Shown piece after piece: positions 11,885 through 24,643 of a DNA stretch of 64,000 nt. How positions within the stretch are numbered: position 1 is the stretch's first letter; each line of letters begins with the position of its first letter. The position numbers and the translations under genes are program-made. The stretch is from Cinclus cinclus (Eukaryota > Chordata > Aves > Passeriformes > Cinclidae). Below the pieces are notes generated by a model, which had not been told where the DNA came from, did not search any database, and saw only the letters and a program-made list of their open reading frames with translations. The DNA lies in contig NW_026912160.1 of assembly GCF_963662255.1 (NCBI RefSeq), forward strand, positions 248,001 to 312,000, given 5' to 3'.

Positions 11885-14080
11885 CCCTGTGGTGTCACAA
11901 TGCATCCCATGCCCTTTTAGGCCACTTGGTGTTACAATGAATCATTTGAGTCTTGGTCTCTATTGTGTCATAATATTTCCATGTTTTTATTGTGCCCCAT
12001 GCTTTCACAATTCATCCCTGGCCCTATTGCAACCCCTGGTGTCACAATGGATCATTAGATTGTTAGCCTGCATTGGGTCACAATGGTTCCTTGCTTCTCT
12101 TAACCTCTGTGGTGTCACAATGCATTCCAAGCCCTTTTAGGCCACTTGGTTTAATAATGAATCATTTGATTCTTTGCCTTCATGGTGTCATAATGGTTCC
12201 TTGCTTCTATAGGTCCCCATGCTGTCACAGTTCATCCGTGGTCCTTTTGTGCCCCCTGGTGTCAAAAGGCATTCTAAGATTGTTAGCCTGCCTTGGGTCA
12301 CAATGGATCCTTGCTTCTCTTAACCCCTGTGGTGTCACAATGCATCCCATGCCCTTTTAGGCCACTTGATGTCACAATGAATCATTTGATTTTTGGCCTC
12401 CATGGTGGCATAATTGTACCAGGTTTTAATTGGGCCCCATGCTTTCACAATTCATCCCTGGCCCTTTTAGGCCCATTGGTGTCACAAGGGACCATTAGAT
12501 TGTTAGCCTCCATTGGGTCACAATGGTTCCTTGCTTCTCTTAACCTCTGTGGTGTCACAATGCATCCCATGCCCTTTTAGGCCACTTGATGTCAATGAAT
12601 CATTTGATTCTTGGCCTCCATGGTGACATAATAGATCCTTGTTTCTATTGGTCCCCGTGCTGTAACAATCCATCCCTGGCCCTTTTAGGCCCCCTGGTGT
12701 CACAAGGGATCATTAGATTGTTAGCCTGCATTGGGTCACAATGGTTCCTTGCTTCTCTTAACCTCTGTGGTGTCACAATGAATTCCATGCCATTTTAGGC
12801 CACTTGATGTCACAATGAATCATTTAATTCTTGGCCTCCATGGTGTCATAATGGTTCCTTGTTTCTATTGGGTCCCATGCTGTCACAATTCATCCCTGGC
12901 CCTTTTACGCCCCCTGGTGTCAAATGGGATCCTGGGATTATTAGCCTCCATTGGGTCACAATGGATCCTTGCTTCTCTTAACCCCTGTGGTGTCACAATG
13001 CATCCCATGCCCTTTTAGGCCACTTGGTGTTACAATGAATCATTTGAGTCTTGGTCTCTATTGTGTCATAATATTTCCATGTTTTTATTGTGCCCCATGC
13101 TTTCACAATTCATCCCTGGCCCTATTGCAACCCCTGGTGTCACAATGGATCATTAGATTGTTAGCCTGCATTGGGTCACAATGGTTCCTTGCTTCTCTTA
13201 ACCTCTGTGGTGTCACAATGCATTCCAAGCCCTGTTAGGCCACTTGGTCTGACAATGAACCATTTGATTCTTGGCCTTCATGGTGTCATAATGGTTCCTT
13301 GCTTCTATTGGTCCCCATGCTGTCACAGTTCATCCGTGGTCCTTTTGCGCCCCCTGGTGTCAAAAGGGATTCTAAGATTGTTAGCCTGCCTTGGGTCACA
13401 ATGGTTCCTTGCTTCTCTTAACCCCTGTGGTGTCACAATGCATCCCATGCCCTTTTAGGCCACTTGATGTCACAATGAATCATTTGATTCTTGGCCTCCA
13501 TGGTGACATAATAGATCCTTGCTTCTATTGGTCCCCGTGCTGTCACAATTCATCCCTGGCCCTTTTAGGCTCATTGGTGTCACAAGGGACCATTAGATTG
13601 TTAGCCTCCATTGGGTCACAATGGTTCCTTGCTTCTCTTAACCTCTGTGGTGTCACAATGCATTCCATGCCATTTTAGGCCACTTGATGTCACAATGAAT
13701 CATTTGATTCTTTGCCTCCATGGTGTCATAATGGTTCCTTGTTTCTATTGGGCCCCATGCTGTCACAATTCATCCCTGGCCCTTTTACGCCCCCTGGTGT
13801 CAAATGGGATCCTGGGATTATTAGCCTCCATTGGGTCACAATGGATCCTTGCTTCTCTTAACCCCTGTGGTGTCACAATGCATCCCATGCCCTTTTAGGC
13901 CACTTGATGTCAATGAATCATTTGATTCTTGGCCTCCATGGTGACATAATAGATCCTTGCTTCTATTGGTCCCCGTGCTGTAACAATCCATCCCTGGCCA
14001 TTTTAGGCCCCCTGGTGTCACAAGGGATCATTAGATTGTTAGCCTGCATTGGGTCACAATGGTTCCTTGCTTCTCTTAGG
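11885..14080 (+). repeat. Five-unit HOR of 1,098 bp, two copies
   Basis: Distinctive f units start at 11,885, 12,983 and 14,081, exactly 1,098 bp apart. Each block has one e unit lacking AC in GATGTCAATGAATC (near 12,593 and 13,911), giving 5 x 220 minus 2. The orders are f-a-b-e-d and f-a-e'-d-e, so they share a length but not all subtypes. A further f unit at 14,081-14,300 precedes the next nine-unit block. Confidence 0.8.
13345..13363 (-). promoter_or_regulatory. Lone full CTCF-like motif in family A
   Basis: On the minus strand these 19 bases read TTGACACCAGGGGGCGCAA. The vertebrate CTCF consensus as I recall it is TGGCCACCAGGGGGCGCTA; 16 of 19 positions agree, including all of CACCAGGGGGCGC. 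This is the only family A unit I saw with the intact CG. The others have CACCCCC or TGCCCCC on the plus strand at this place. Binding is not shown by sequence alone. Confidence 0.55.
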
Positions 14081-14300
14081 CCCTGTGGTGTCACAATGCA
14101 TCCCATGTCCTTTTAGGCCACTTGGTGTTACAATGAATCATTTGAGTCTTGGTCTCTATTGTGTCATAATATTTCCATGTTTTTATTGTGCCCCATGCTT
14201 TCACAATTCATCCCTGGCCCTATTGCAACCCCTGGTGTCACAATGGATCATTAGATTGTTAGCCTGCATTGGGTCACAATGGTTCCTTGCTTCTCTTAAC

Positions 14301-17300
14301 CTCTGTGGTGTCACAATGCATTCCAAGCCCTTTTAGGCCACTTGGTCTTACAATGAACCATTTGATTCTTGGCCTTCATGGTGTCATAATGGTTCCTTGC
14401 TTCTATAGGTCCCAATGCTGTCACAGTTCATCCGTGGTCCTTTTGCACCCCCTGGTGTCAAAAGGGATTCTAAGATTGTTAGCCTGCCTTGGGTCACAAT
14501 GGTTCCTTGCTTCTCTTAACCCCTGTGGTGTCACAATGCATCCCATGCCCTTTTAGGCCACTTGATGTCACAATGAATCATTTGATTTTTGGCCTCCATG
14601 GTGGCATAATTGTACCAGGTTTTAATTGGGCCCCATGCTTTCACAATTCATCCCTGGCCCTTTTAGGCCCATTGGTGTCACAAGGGACCATTAGATTGTT
14701 AGCCTCCATTGGGTAACAATGGTTCCTTGCTTCTCTTAACCTCTGTGGTGTCACAATGCATTCCATGCCATTTTAGGCCACTTGATGTCACAATGAATCA
14801 TTTGATTCTTGGCCTCCATGGTGTCATAATAGTTCCTTGTTTCTATTGGGGCCCATGCTGTCACAGTTCGTCCGTGGTCCTTTTGAACACCCTGGTGTCA
14901 AAAGGGATTCTAAGATTGTTCGCCTGCCTTGGGTCACAATGGTTCCTTGCTTCTCTTAACCCCTGTGGTGTCACAATGCATCCCATGCCCTTTTAGGCCA
15001 CTTGATGTCACAATGAATCATTTGATTTTTGGCCTCCATGGTGGCATAATTGTACCAGGTTTTAATTGGGCCCCATGCTTTCACAATTCATCCCTGGCCC
15101 TTTTAGGCCCATTGGTGTCACAAGGGACCATTAGATTGTTAGCCTCCATTGGGTCACAATGGTTCCTTGCTTCTCTTAACCTCTGTGGTGTCACAATGCA
15201 TTCCATGCCATTTTAGGCCACTTGATGTCACAATGAATCATTTGATTCTTGGCCTCCATGGTGTCATAATGGTTCCTTGTTTCTATTGGGCCCCATGCTG
15301 TCACAATTCATCCCTGGCCCTTTTACGCCCCCTGGTGTCAAATGGGATCCTGGGATTATTAGCCTCCATTGGGTCACAATGGATCCTTGCTTCTCTTAAC
15401 CCCTGTGGTGTCACAATGCATCCCATGCCCTTTTAGGCCACTTGATGTCACAATGAATCATTTGATTTTTGGCCTCCATGGTGGCATAATTGTACCAGGT
15501 TTTAATTGGGCCCCATGCTTTCACAATTCATCCCTGGCCATTTTAGGCCCATTGGTGTCACAAGGGACCATTAGATTGTTAGCCTCCCTTGGGTCACAAT
15601 GATTCCTTGCTTCTCTTAGCCCCTGTGGTGTCACAATGCATTCCAAGCCCTTTTAGGCCACTTGATGTCACAATGAATCATTTGATTCTTGGCCTCCATG
15701 GTGTCATAATAGTTCCTTGTTTCTATTGGGCCCCATGCTGTCACAGTTCATCCGTGGTCCTTTTGCACCCCCTGGTGTCAAAAGGGATTCTAAGATTGTT
15801 AGCCTGCCTTGGGTCACAATGGATCCTTGCTTCTCTTAACCCCTGTGGTGTCACAATGCATCCCATGCCCTTTTAGGCCACTTGATGTCACAATGAATCA
15901 TTTGATTCTTGGCCTCCATGGTGACATAATAGATCCTTGCTTCTATTGGTCCCCGTGCTGTAACAATCCATCCCTGGCCATTTTAGGCCCCCTGGTGTCA
16001 CAAGGGATCATTAGATTGTTAGCCTGCATTGGGTCACAATGGTTCCTTGCTTCTCTTAGGCCCTGTGGTGTCACAATGCATCCCATGCCCTTTTAGGCCA
16101 CTTGGTGTTACAATGAATCATTTGAGTCTTGGTCTCTATTGTGTCATAATATTTCCATGTTTTTATTGTGCCCCATGCTTTCACAATTCATCCCTGGCCC
16201 TATTGCAACCCCTGGGGTCACAATGGATCATTAGATTGTTAGCCTGCATTGGGTCACAATGGTTCCTTGCTTCTCTTAACCTCTGTGGTGTCACAATGCA
16301 TTCCAAGCCCTTTTAGGCCACTTGGTTCTACAATGAACCATTTGATTCTTGGCCTTCATGGTGTCATAATGGTTCCTTGCTTCTATAGGTCCCCATGCTG
16401 CCACAGTTCATCCGTGGTCCTTTTGCACCCCCTGGTGTCAAAAGGGATTCTAAGATTGTTAGCCTGCCTTGGGTCACAATGGTTCCTTGCTTCTCTTAAC
16501 CCCTGTGGTGTCACAATGCATCCCATGCCCTTTTAGGCCACTTGATGTCACAATGAATCATTTGATTTTTGGCCTCCATGGTGGCATAATTGTACCATGT
16601 TTTAATTGGGCCCCATGCTTTCACAATTCATCCCTGGCCGTTTTAGGCCCATTGGTGTCACAAGGGACCATTAGATTGTTAGCCTCCATTGGGTAACAAT
16701 GGTTCCTTGCTTCTCTTAACCTCTGTGGTGTCACAATGCATTCCATGCCATTTTAGGCCACTTGATGTCATAATGAATCATTTGATTCTTGGCCTCCATG
16801 GTGTCATAATAGTTCCTTGTTTCTATTGGGCCCCATGCTGTCACAGTTCATCCGTGGTCCTTTTGAACCCCCTGGTGTCAAAAGGGATTCTAAGATTGTT
16901 AGCCTGCCTTGGGTCACAAAGGATCCTTGCTTCTCTTAACCCCTGTGGTGTCACAATGCATGCCATGCCCTTTTAGGCCACTTGATGTCACAATGAATCA
17001 TTTCATTTTTTGGCCTCCATGGTGGCATAATTGTACCAGGTTTTAATTGGGCCCCATGCTTTCACAATTCATCCCTGGCCGTTTTAGGCCCATTGGTGTC
17101 ACAAGGGATCATTAGATTGTTAGCCTCCATTGGGTAACAATGGTTCCTTGCTTCTCTTAACCTCTGTGGTGTCACAATGCATTCCATGCCATTTTAGGCC
17201 ACTTGATGTCACAATGAATCATTTGATTCTTGGCCTCCATGGTGACATAATAGATCCTTGCTTCTATTGGTCCCCATGCTGTCACAATTCATCCCTGGCC

Positions 17301-19799
17301 CTTTTAGGCTCATTGGTGTCACAAGGGACCATTAGATTGTTAGCCTGCCTTGGGTCACAAAGGATCCTTGCTTCTCTTAACCCCTGTGGTGTCACAATGC
17401 ATCCCATGCCCTTTTAGGCCACTTGATGTCAATGAATCATTTGATTCTTGGCCTCCATGGTGACATAATAGATCCTTGCTTCTATTGGTCCCCGTGCTGT
17501 AACAATCCATCCCTGGCCATTTTAGGCCCCCTGGTGTCACAAGGGATCATTAGATTGTTAGCCTGCATTGGGTCACAATGGTTCCTTGCTTCTCTTAGGC
17601 CCTGTGGTGTCACAATGCATCCCATGCCCTTTTAGGCCACTTGGTGTTACAATGAATCATTTGAGTCTTGGTCTCTATTGTGTCATAATATTTCCATGTT
17701 TTTATTGTGCCCCATGCTTTCACAATTCATCCCTGGCCCTATTGCAACCCCTGGGGTCACAATGGATCATTAGATTGTTAGCCTGCATTGGGTCACAATG
17801 GTTCCTTGCTTCTCTTAACCTCTGTGGTGTCACAATGCATTCCAAGCCCTTTTAGGCCACTTGGTCTTACAATGAACCATTTGATTCTTGGCCTTCATGG
17901 TGTCATAATGGTTCCTTGCTTCTATAGGTCCCAATGCTGTCACAGTTCATCCGTGGTCCTTTTGCACCCCCTGGTGTCAAAAGGGATTCTAAGATTGTTA
18001 GCCTGCCTTGGGTCACAATGGTTCCTTGCTTCTCTTAACCCCTGTGGTGTCACAATGCATCCCATGCCCTTTTAGGCCACTTGATGTCACAATGAATCAT
18101 TTGATTTTTGGCCTCCATGGTGGCATAATTGTACCAGGTTTTAATTGGGCCCCATGCTTTCACAATTCATCCCTGGCCCTTTTAGGCCCATTGGTGTCAC
18201 AAGGGACCATTAGATTGTTAGCCTCCATTGGGTAACAATGGTTCCTTGCTTCTCTTAACCTCTGTGGTGTCACAATGCATTCCATGCCATTTTAGGCCAC
18301 TTGATGTCACAATGAATCATTTGATTCTTGGCCTCCATGGTGTCATAATAGTTCCTTGTTTCTATTGGGGCCCATGCTGTCACAGTTCGTCCGTGGTCCT
18401 TTTGCACCCCCTGGTGTCAAAAGGGATTCTAAGATTGTTCGCCTGCCTTGGGTCACAATGGTTCCTTGCTTCTCTTAACCCCTGTGGTGTCACAATGCAT
18501 CCCATGCCCTTTTAGGCCACTTGATGTCACAATGAATCATTTGATTTTTGGCCTCCATGGTGGCATAATTGTACCAGGTTTTAATTGGGCCCCATGCTTT
18601 CACAATTCATCCCTGGCCCTTTTAGGCCCATTGGTGTCACAAGGGACCATTAGATTGTTAGCCTCCATTGGGTCACAATGGTTCCTTGCTTCTCTTAACC
18701 TCTGTGGTGTCACAATGCATTCCATGCCATTTTAGGCCACTTGATGTCACAATGAATCATTTGATTCTTGGCCTCCATGGTGTCATAATGGTTCCTTGTT
18801 TCTATTGGGCCCCATGCTGTCACAATTCATCCCTGGCCCTTTTACGCCCCCTGGTGTCAAATGGGATCCTGGGATTATTAGCCTCCATTGGGTCACAATG
18901 GATCCTTGCTTCTCTTAACCCCTGTGGTGTCACAATGCATCCCATGCCCTTTTAGGCCACTTGATGTCACAATGAATCATTTCATTTTTGGCCTCCATGG
19001 TGGCATAATTGTACCAGGTTTTAATTGGGCCCCATGCTTTCACAATTCATCCCTGGCCCTTTTAGGCCCATTGGTGTCACAAGGGACCATTAGATTGTTA
19101 GCCTCCCTTGGGTCACAATGATTCCTTGCTTCTCTTAGCCCCTGTGGTGTCACAATGCATTCCATGCCATTTTAGGCCACTTGATGTCACAATGAATCAT
19201 TTGATTTTTGGCCTCCATGGTGTCATAATAGTTCCTTGTTTCTATTGGGCCCCATGCTGTCACAGTTCATCCGTGGTCCTTTTGCACCCCCTGGTGTCAA
19301 AAGGGATTCTAAGATTGTTCGCCTGCCTTGGGTCACAATGGTTCCTTGCTTCTCTTAACCCCTGTGGTGTCACAATGCATCCCATGCCCTTTTAGGCCAC
19401 TTGATGTCACAATGAATCATTTGATTCTTGGCCTCCATGGTGACATAATAGATCCTTGCTTCTATTGGTCCCCGTGCTGTAACAATCCATCCCTGGCCAT
19501 TTTAGGCCCCCTGGTGTCACAAGGGATCATTAGATTGTTAGCCTGCATTGGGTCACAATGGTTCCTTGCTTCTCTTAGGCCCTGTGGTGTCACAATGCAT
19601 CCCATGCCCTTTTAGGCCACTTGGTGTTACAATGAATCATTTGAGTCTTGGTCTCTATTGTGTCATAATATTTCCATGTTTTTATTGTGCCCCATGCTTT
19701 CACAATTCATCCCTGGACCTATTGCAACCCCTGGGGTCACAATGGATCATTAGATTGTTAGCCTGCATTGGGTCACAATGGTTCCTTGCTTCTCTTAAC
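14301..19799 (+). repeat. Second copy of family A region (9+7+9 units)
   Basis: 14,301-16,280 is a nine-unit block, 16,281-17,819 a seven-unit block with the same +1 and -2 indels, and 17,820-19,799 another nine-unit block. Positions 1 to about 3,650 align at offset 14,300, and about 3,700-5,059 align at offset 14,740. Substitutions between copies are sparse. One example is GAACACCCTGG at about 14,885 against GCACCCCCTGG at about 565. Internally, 14,301 and 17,820 are 3,519 bp apart (one 9-unit plus one 7-unit block). Confidence 0.88.
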
Positions 19800-20536
19800 C
19801 CCTGTGGTGTCACAATGCATCCCATGCCCTTTTAGGCCACTTGATGTCACAATGAATCATTTGATTCTTGGCCTCCATGGTGTCATAATGGTTCCTTGCT
19901 TCTATAGGTCCCAATGCTGTCACAGTTCATCCGTGGTCCTTTTGCACCCCCTGGTGTCAAAAGGGATTCTAAGATTGTTAGCCTGCCTTGGGTCACAATG
20001 GTTCCTTGCTTCTCTTAACCCCTGTGGTGTCACAATGCATCCCATGCCCTTTTAGGCCACTTGATGTCACAATGAATCATTTGATTTTTGGCCTCCATGG
20101 TGGCATAATTGTACCAGGTTTTAATTGGGCCCCATGCTTTCACAATTCATCCCTGGCCCTTTTACGCCCCCTGGTGTCAAATGGGATCCTGGGATTATTA
20201 GCCTCCATTGGGTCACAATGGATCCTTGCTTCTCTTAACCCCTGTGGTGTCACAATGCATCCCATGCCCTTTTAGGCCACTTGATGTCACAATGAATCAT
20301 TTCATTTTTGGCCTCCATGGTGGCATAATTGTACCATGTTTTAATTGGGCCCCATGCTTTCACAATTCATCCCTGGCCCTTTTAGGCCCATTGGTGTCAC
20401 AAGGGACCATTAGATTGTTAGCCTCCCTTGGGTCACAATGATTCCTTGCTTCTCTTAGCCCCTGTGGTGTCACAATGCATTCCATGCCATTTTAGGCCAC
20501 TTGATGTCACAATGAATCATTTGATTCTTGGCCTCC
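19800..20536 (+). repeat. Hybrid units bridging family A to family B
   Basis: The unit at 19,800 starts b-like (CATCCCATGCC, GATGTCACAATG) and continues a-like (CTATAGGTCCCAATG). The unit at 20,020 starts as b (GATTTTTGG, TTTTAATTGGG) and ends as d (TTTTACGCCCCCTGG, ATCCTGGGATTATT), as if one 220-bp unit had been deleted between an adjacent b and d. The unit at 20,460 starts as family A c (CCATGCCATTTTAGG) and becomes family B from about 20,531 (CTCCATTGTGGC). Confidence 0.75.
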
Positions 20537-23500
20537 ATTGTGGCATAATAGATCCTTGCTTCTATTGGTCCCCGTGCTGTAACAATCCATCCCTTGCCCT
20601 TTTAGGCCCATTGGTGTCACTAGGGATCATTAGATTGTTAGCCTGCAATGGGTCACAATGGTTCCTTGCTACTCTTAACCTCTGTGGTGTCACAATGCAT
20701 CCCATGCCCTTTTAGGCCACTTGATGTCACAATGAATCATTTGATTCTTGGCCTCCATGGTGTCATAATGGTTCCTTGTTTCTATAGGTTCCCATGCTGT
20801 CACAATTCATCCCTGGCCCTTTTTATACCCCCTGGTGCCACAAGGGATCATTAGATTGTTAGCCTGCATTGGGTCACAATGGTTCCTTGCTTCTCTTAAC
20901 CTCTGTGCTGTCACAATGCATTCCAAGCCCTTTTAGGCCACTTGGTCTTACAATGAACCATTTGATTCTTGGCCTTCATGGTGTCATAATGGTTCCTTGC
21001 TTCCATAGGTCCCCATGCTGTCAGAGTCCATTCGTGGCCCTTTTGCGCCCCCTGGTGTCACAAGGGATTCTTAGATTGTTAGCCTGCATTGGGTAACAAT
21101 GGTTCCTTGGTTCTCTTAACCCCTGTGGTGTCACAATGCATCCCATGCCCTTTTAGGCCACTTGATGTCACAATGAATCATATGATTCTTGGCCTCCATG
21201 GTGGCGTAATTGTACCAGGTTTTAATTGGGCCCCATGCTTTCACAATACATCCCTGCCCCTTTTAGGCCCATTGGTGTCAAAAGGGATCATTAGATTGTT
21301 AGCCTCCATTGGGTCACAATGGATCCTTGCTTCTCTTAACGCCTGTGCTGTCACAATGCATCCCATGCCCTTTTAGGCCACTTGATGTCACAATGAATTA
21401 TTTGATTCTTGGCCTCCATGGTGGCATAATAGATCCTTGCTTCTATTGGTCCCCGTGCTGTAACAATCCATCCCTGGCCCTTTTAGGCCCATTGGTGTCA
21501 CTAGGGATCATTAGATTGTTAGCCTGCAATGGGTCACAATGGTTCCTTGCTACTCTTAACCTCTGTGGTGTCACAATGCATCCCATGCCCTTTTAGGCCA
21601 CTTGATGTCACAATGAATCATTTGATTCTTGGCCTCCATGGTGTCATAATGGTTCCTTGTTTCTATTGGGCCCCATGCTGTCACAATTCATCCCTGGCCC
21701 TTTTTATACCCCCTGGTGCCACAAGGGATCATTAGATTGTTAGCCTGCATTGGGTCACAATGGTTCCTTGCTTCTCTTAACCTCTGTGCTGTCACAATGC
21801 ATTCCAAGCCCTTTTAGGCCACTTGGTCTTACAATGAACCATTTGATTCTTGGCCTTCATGGTGTCATAATGGTTCCTTGCTTCTATAGCTCCCCATGCT
21901 GTCAGAGTCCATCCGTGGTCCTTTTGCGCCCCCTGGTGTCAAAAGGGATTCTTAGATTGTTAGCCTACATTGGGTCACAATGGTTCCTTGCTTCTCTTAA
22001 CCCCTGTGGTGTCACAATGCATCCCATGCCCTTTTAGGCCACTTGATGTCACAATGAATCATTTGATTCTTGGCCTCCATGGTGGCGTAATTGTACCAGG
22101 TTTTCATTGTGCCCCATGCTTTCACAATACATCCCTGCCCCTTTTAGGCCCATTGGTGTCAAAAGGGATTATTAGATTGTTAGCCTCCATTGGGTCACAA
22201 TGGATCCTTGCTTCTCTTAACCCCTGTGCTGTCACAATGCATCCCATGCCCTTTTAGGCCACTTGATGTCACAATGAATTATTTGATTCTTGGCCTCCAT
22301 GGTGGCATAATAGATCCTTGCTTCTATTGGTCCCCGTGCTGTAACAAACCATCCCTGGCCCTTTTAGGCCCTTTGGTGTCACAAGGGATCATTAGATTGT
22401 TAGCCTGCATTGGGTCACAATGGTTCCTTGCTTCTCTTAACCTCTGTGCTGTCACAATGCATCCCATGCCCTTTTAGGCCACTTGGTCTTACAATGAACC
22501 ATTTGATTCTTGGCCTTCATGGTGTCATAATGGTTCCTTGCTTCTATAGCTCCCCAAGCTGTCAGAGTTCATCCGTGGTCCTTTTGCGCCCCCTGGTGTC
22601 AAAAGGGATTCTTAGATTGTTAGCCTACATTGGGTCACAATGGTTCCTTGCTTCTCTTAACCCCTGTGGTGTCACAATGCATCCCATGCCCTTTAGGCCA
22701 CTTGATGTCACAATGAATCATTTGATTCTTGGCCTCCATGGTGGCGTAATTGTACCAGGTTTTCATTGGGCCCCATGCTTTCACAATACATCCCTGCCCC
22801 TTTTAGGCCCATTGGTGTCAAAAGGGATCATTAGATTGTTAGCCTCCATTGGGTCACAATGGATCCTTGCTTCTCTTAACGCCTGTGCTGTCACAATGCA
22901 TCCCATGCCCTTTTAGGCCACTTGATGTCACAATGAATCATTTGATTCTTGGCCTCCACGGTGGCATAATAGATCCTTGCTTCTATTGGTCCCCGTGCTG
23001 TAACAATCCATCCCTGGCCCTTTTTATACCCCCTGGTGCCACAAGGGATCATTAGATTGTTAGCCTGCATTGGGTCACAATGGTTCCTTGCTTCTCTTAA
23101 CCTCTGTGCTGTCACAATGCATCCCATGCCCTTTTAGGCCACTTGATGTCACAATGAATCATTTGATTCTTGGCCTCCATGGTGGCATAATAGATCCTTG
23201 TTTCTATTGGTCCCCGTGTTGTAACTATTCATCCCTGCCACTTTTAGGACCCTTGGTGTCGCAAGGGATCATTAGATTGTTAGCCTGCATTGGGTCACAA
23301 TGGTTCCTTGCTTCTCTTAACCTCTGTGGTGTCACAATGCATCCCATGCCCTTTTAGGCCACTTGATGTCACAATGAATCATTTGATTCTTGGCCTCCAT
23401 GGTGGCATAATAGATCCTTGCTTCTATTGGTCCCCGTGCTGTAACAATCCATCCCTGGCCCTTTTTATACCCCCTGGTGCCACACGGGATCATTAGATTG

Positions 23501-24583
23501 TTAGCCTGCATAAGGTCACAATGGTTCCTTGCTTCTCTTAACCTCTGTGGTGTCACAATGCATTCCAAGCCCTTTTAGGCCACTTGGTCTTACAATGAAC
23601 CATTTGATTCTTGGCCTTCATGGTGTCATAATGGTTCCTTGCTTCTATAGGTTCCCATGCTGTCAGAGTTCATCCGTGGTCATTTTGCGCCCCCTGGTGC
23701 CACAAAGGATTCTTAGATTGTTAGCCTGCATTGGGTCACAATGGTTCCTTGCTTCTCTTAACCCCTGTGGTGTCACAATGCATCCCATGCCCTTTTAGGC
23801 CACTTGATGTCACAATGAATCATTTGATTCTTGGCCTCCATGGTGTCATTATGCTTCCTTGTTTCTATGGGGCCCCATGCTGTCACAATTCATCCCTGGC
23901 CCTTTTACGCCCCCTGGTGTCAAATGGGATCCTGGGATTATTAGCCTCCATTGGGTCACAATGGATCCTTGCTTCTCTTAACCCCTGTGCTGTCACAATG
24001 CATCCCATGCCCTTTTAGGCCACTTGATGTCACAATGAATCATTTGATTCTTGGTCTCCACGGTGGCATAATAGATCCTTGCTTCTATTGGTCCCCGTGC
24101 TGTAACAATCCATCCCTGGCCCTTTTACGCGCCCTGGTGTCCAATGGGATCCTGGGATTATTAGCCTCCATTGGGTTACAATGGATCCTTGTTTCTCTTA
24201 ACCTCTGTGGTGTCACAATGCATTCCAAGCCCTTTTCGGCCACTTGGTCTTACAATGAACCATTTGATTCTTGGCCTCCACGGTGGCATAATAGATCCTT
24301 GCTTCTATTGGTCCCCGTGCTGTAACAATCCATCCCTGGCCCTTTTTATACCCCCTGGTGCCACAAGGGATCATTAGATTGTTAGCCTGCATTGGGTCAC
24401 AATGGTTCCTTGCTTCTCTTAACCTCTGTGGTGTCACAATGCATCCCATGCCCTTTTAGGCCACTTGATGTCACAATGAATCATTTGATTCTTGACCTCC
24501 ATGGTGGCATAATTGTACCAGGTTTTACTTGGGCCCCATGCTGTCACAATTCATCCGAGCCCCTTTTAGGCCCATTGGTGTCA
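20490..24583 (+). repeat. Family B segment, left copy of a 4.1-kb duplication
   Basis: It aligns with 28,413-32,506 at a constant offset of 7,923 bp. Both copies share a one-base deletion (GCCCTTTAGGCC near 22,692 and 30,615) that makes a 219-bp unit and fuses two open frames in the left copy. Both also share the rare GTTGTAACTATTC (near 23,218 and 31,141) and TTATGCTTCC (near 23,849 and 31,772). The right end is where GTGTCAAAAGGG here meets GTGTCACAAGGG there. The copies differ at a few sites, such as TTGGTCTCC against TTGGCCTCC near 24,055. Confidence 0.82.
20498..20536. other. Family A / family B junction
   Basis: Left of about 20,498 the sequence carries the family A marker CCATGCCATTTTAGG. 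By 20,531 it carries CTCCATTGTGGC, shared with the B unit near 28,450. Family B markers absent to the left then appear: GTCAGAG in S4 (first near 21,020) and ACAATACATCCCTGCCCC (first near 21,245). The stretch between is identical in both families, so the exact breakpoint cannot be fixed. Confidence 0.75.
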
Positions 24584-24643
24584 AAAGGGATCATCAGATT
24601 GTTAGCCTCCATTGGGTCACAATGGATCCTTGCTTCTCTTAAC

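Noticed and set aside
22410..22916. A 168-codon plus-strand open frame
   Set aside because: It exists only because a one-base deletion (GCCCTTTAGGCC near 22,692) shifts past the usual stop. In the duplicate near 30.6 kb the same deletion is present, but GGGTAACAATGG puts a stop upstream. No coding signature.
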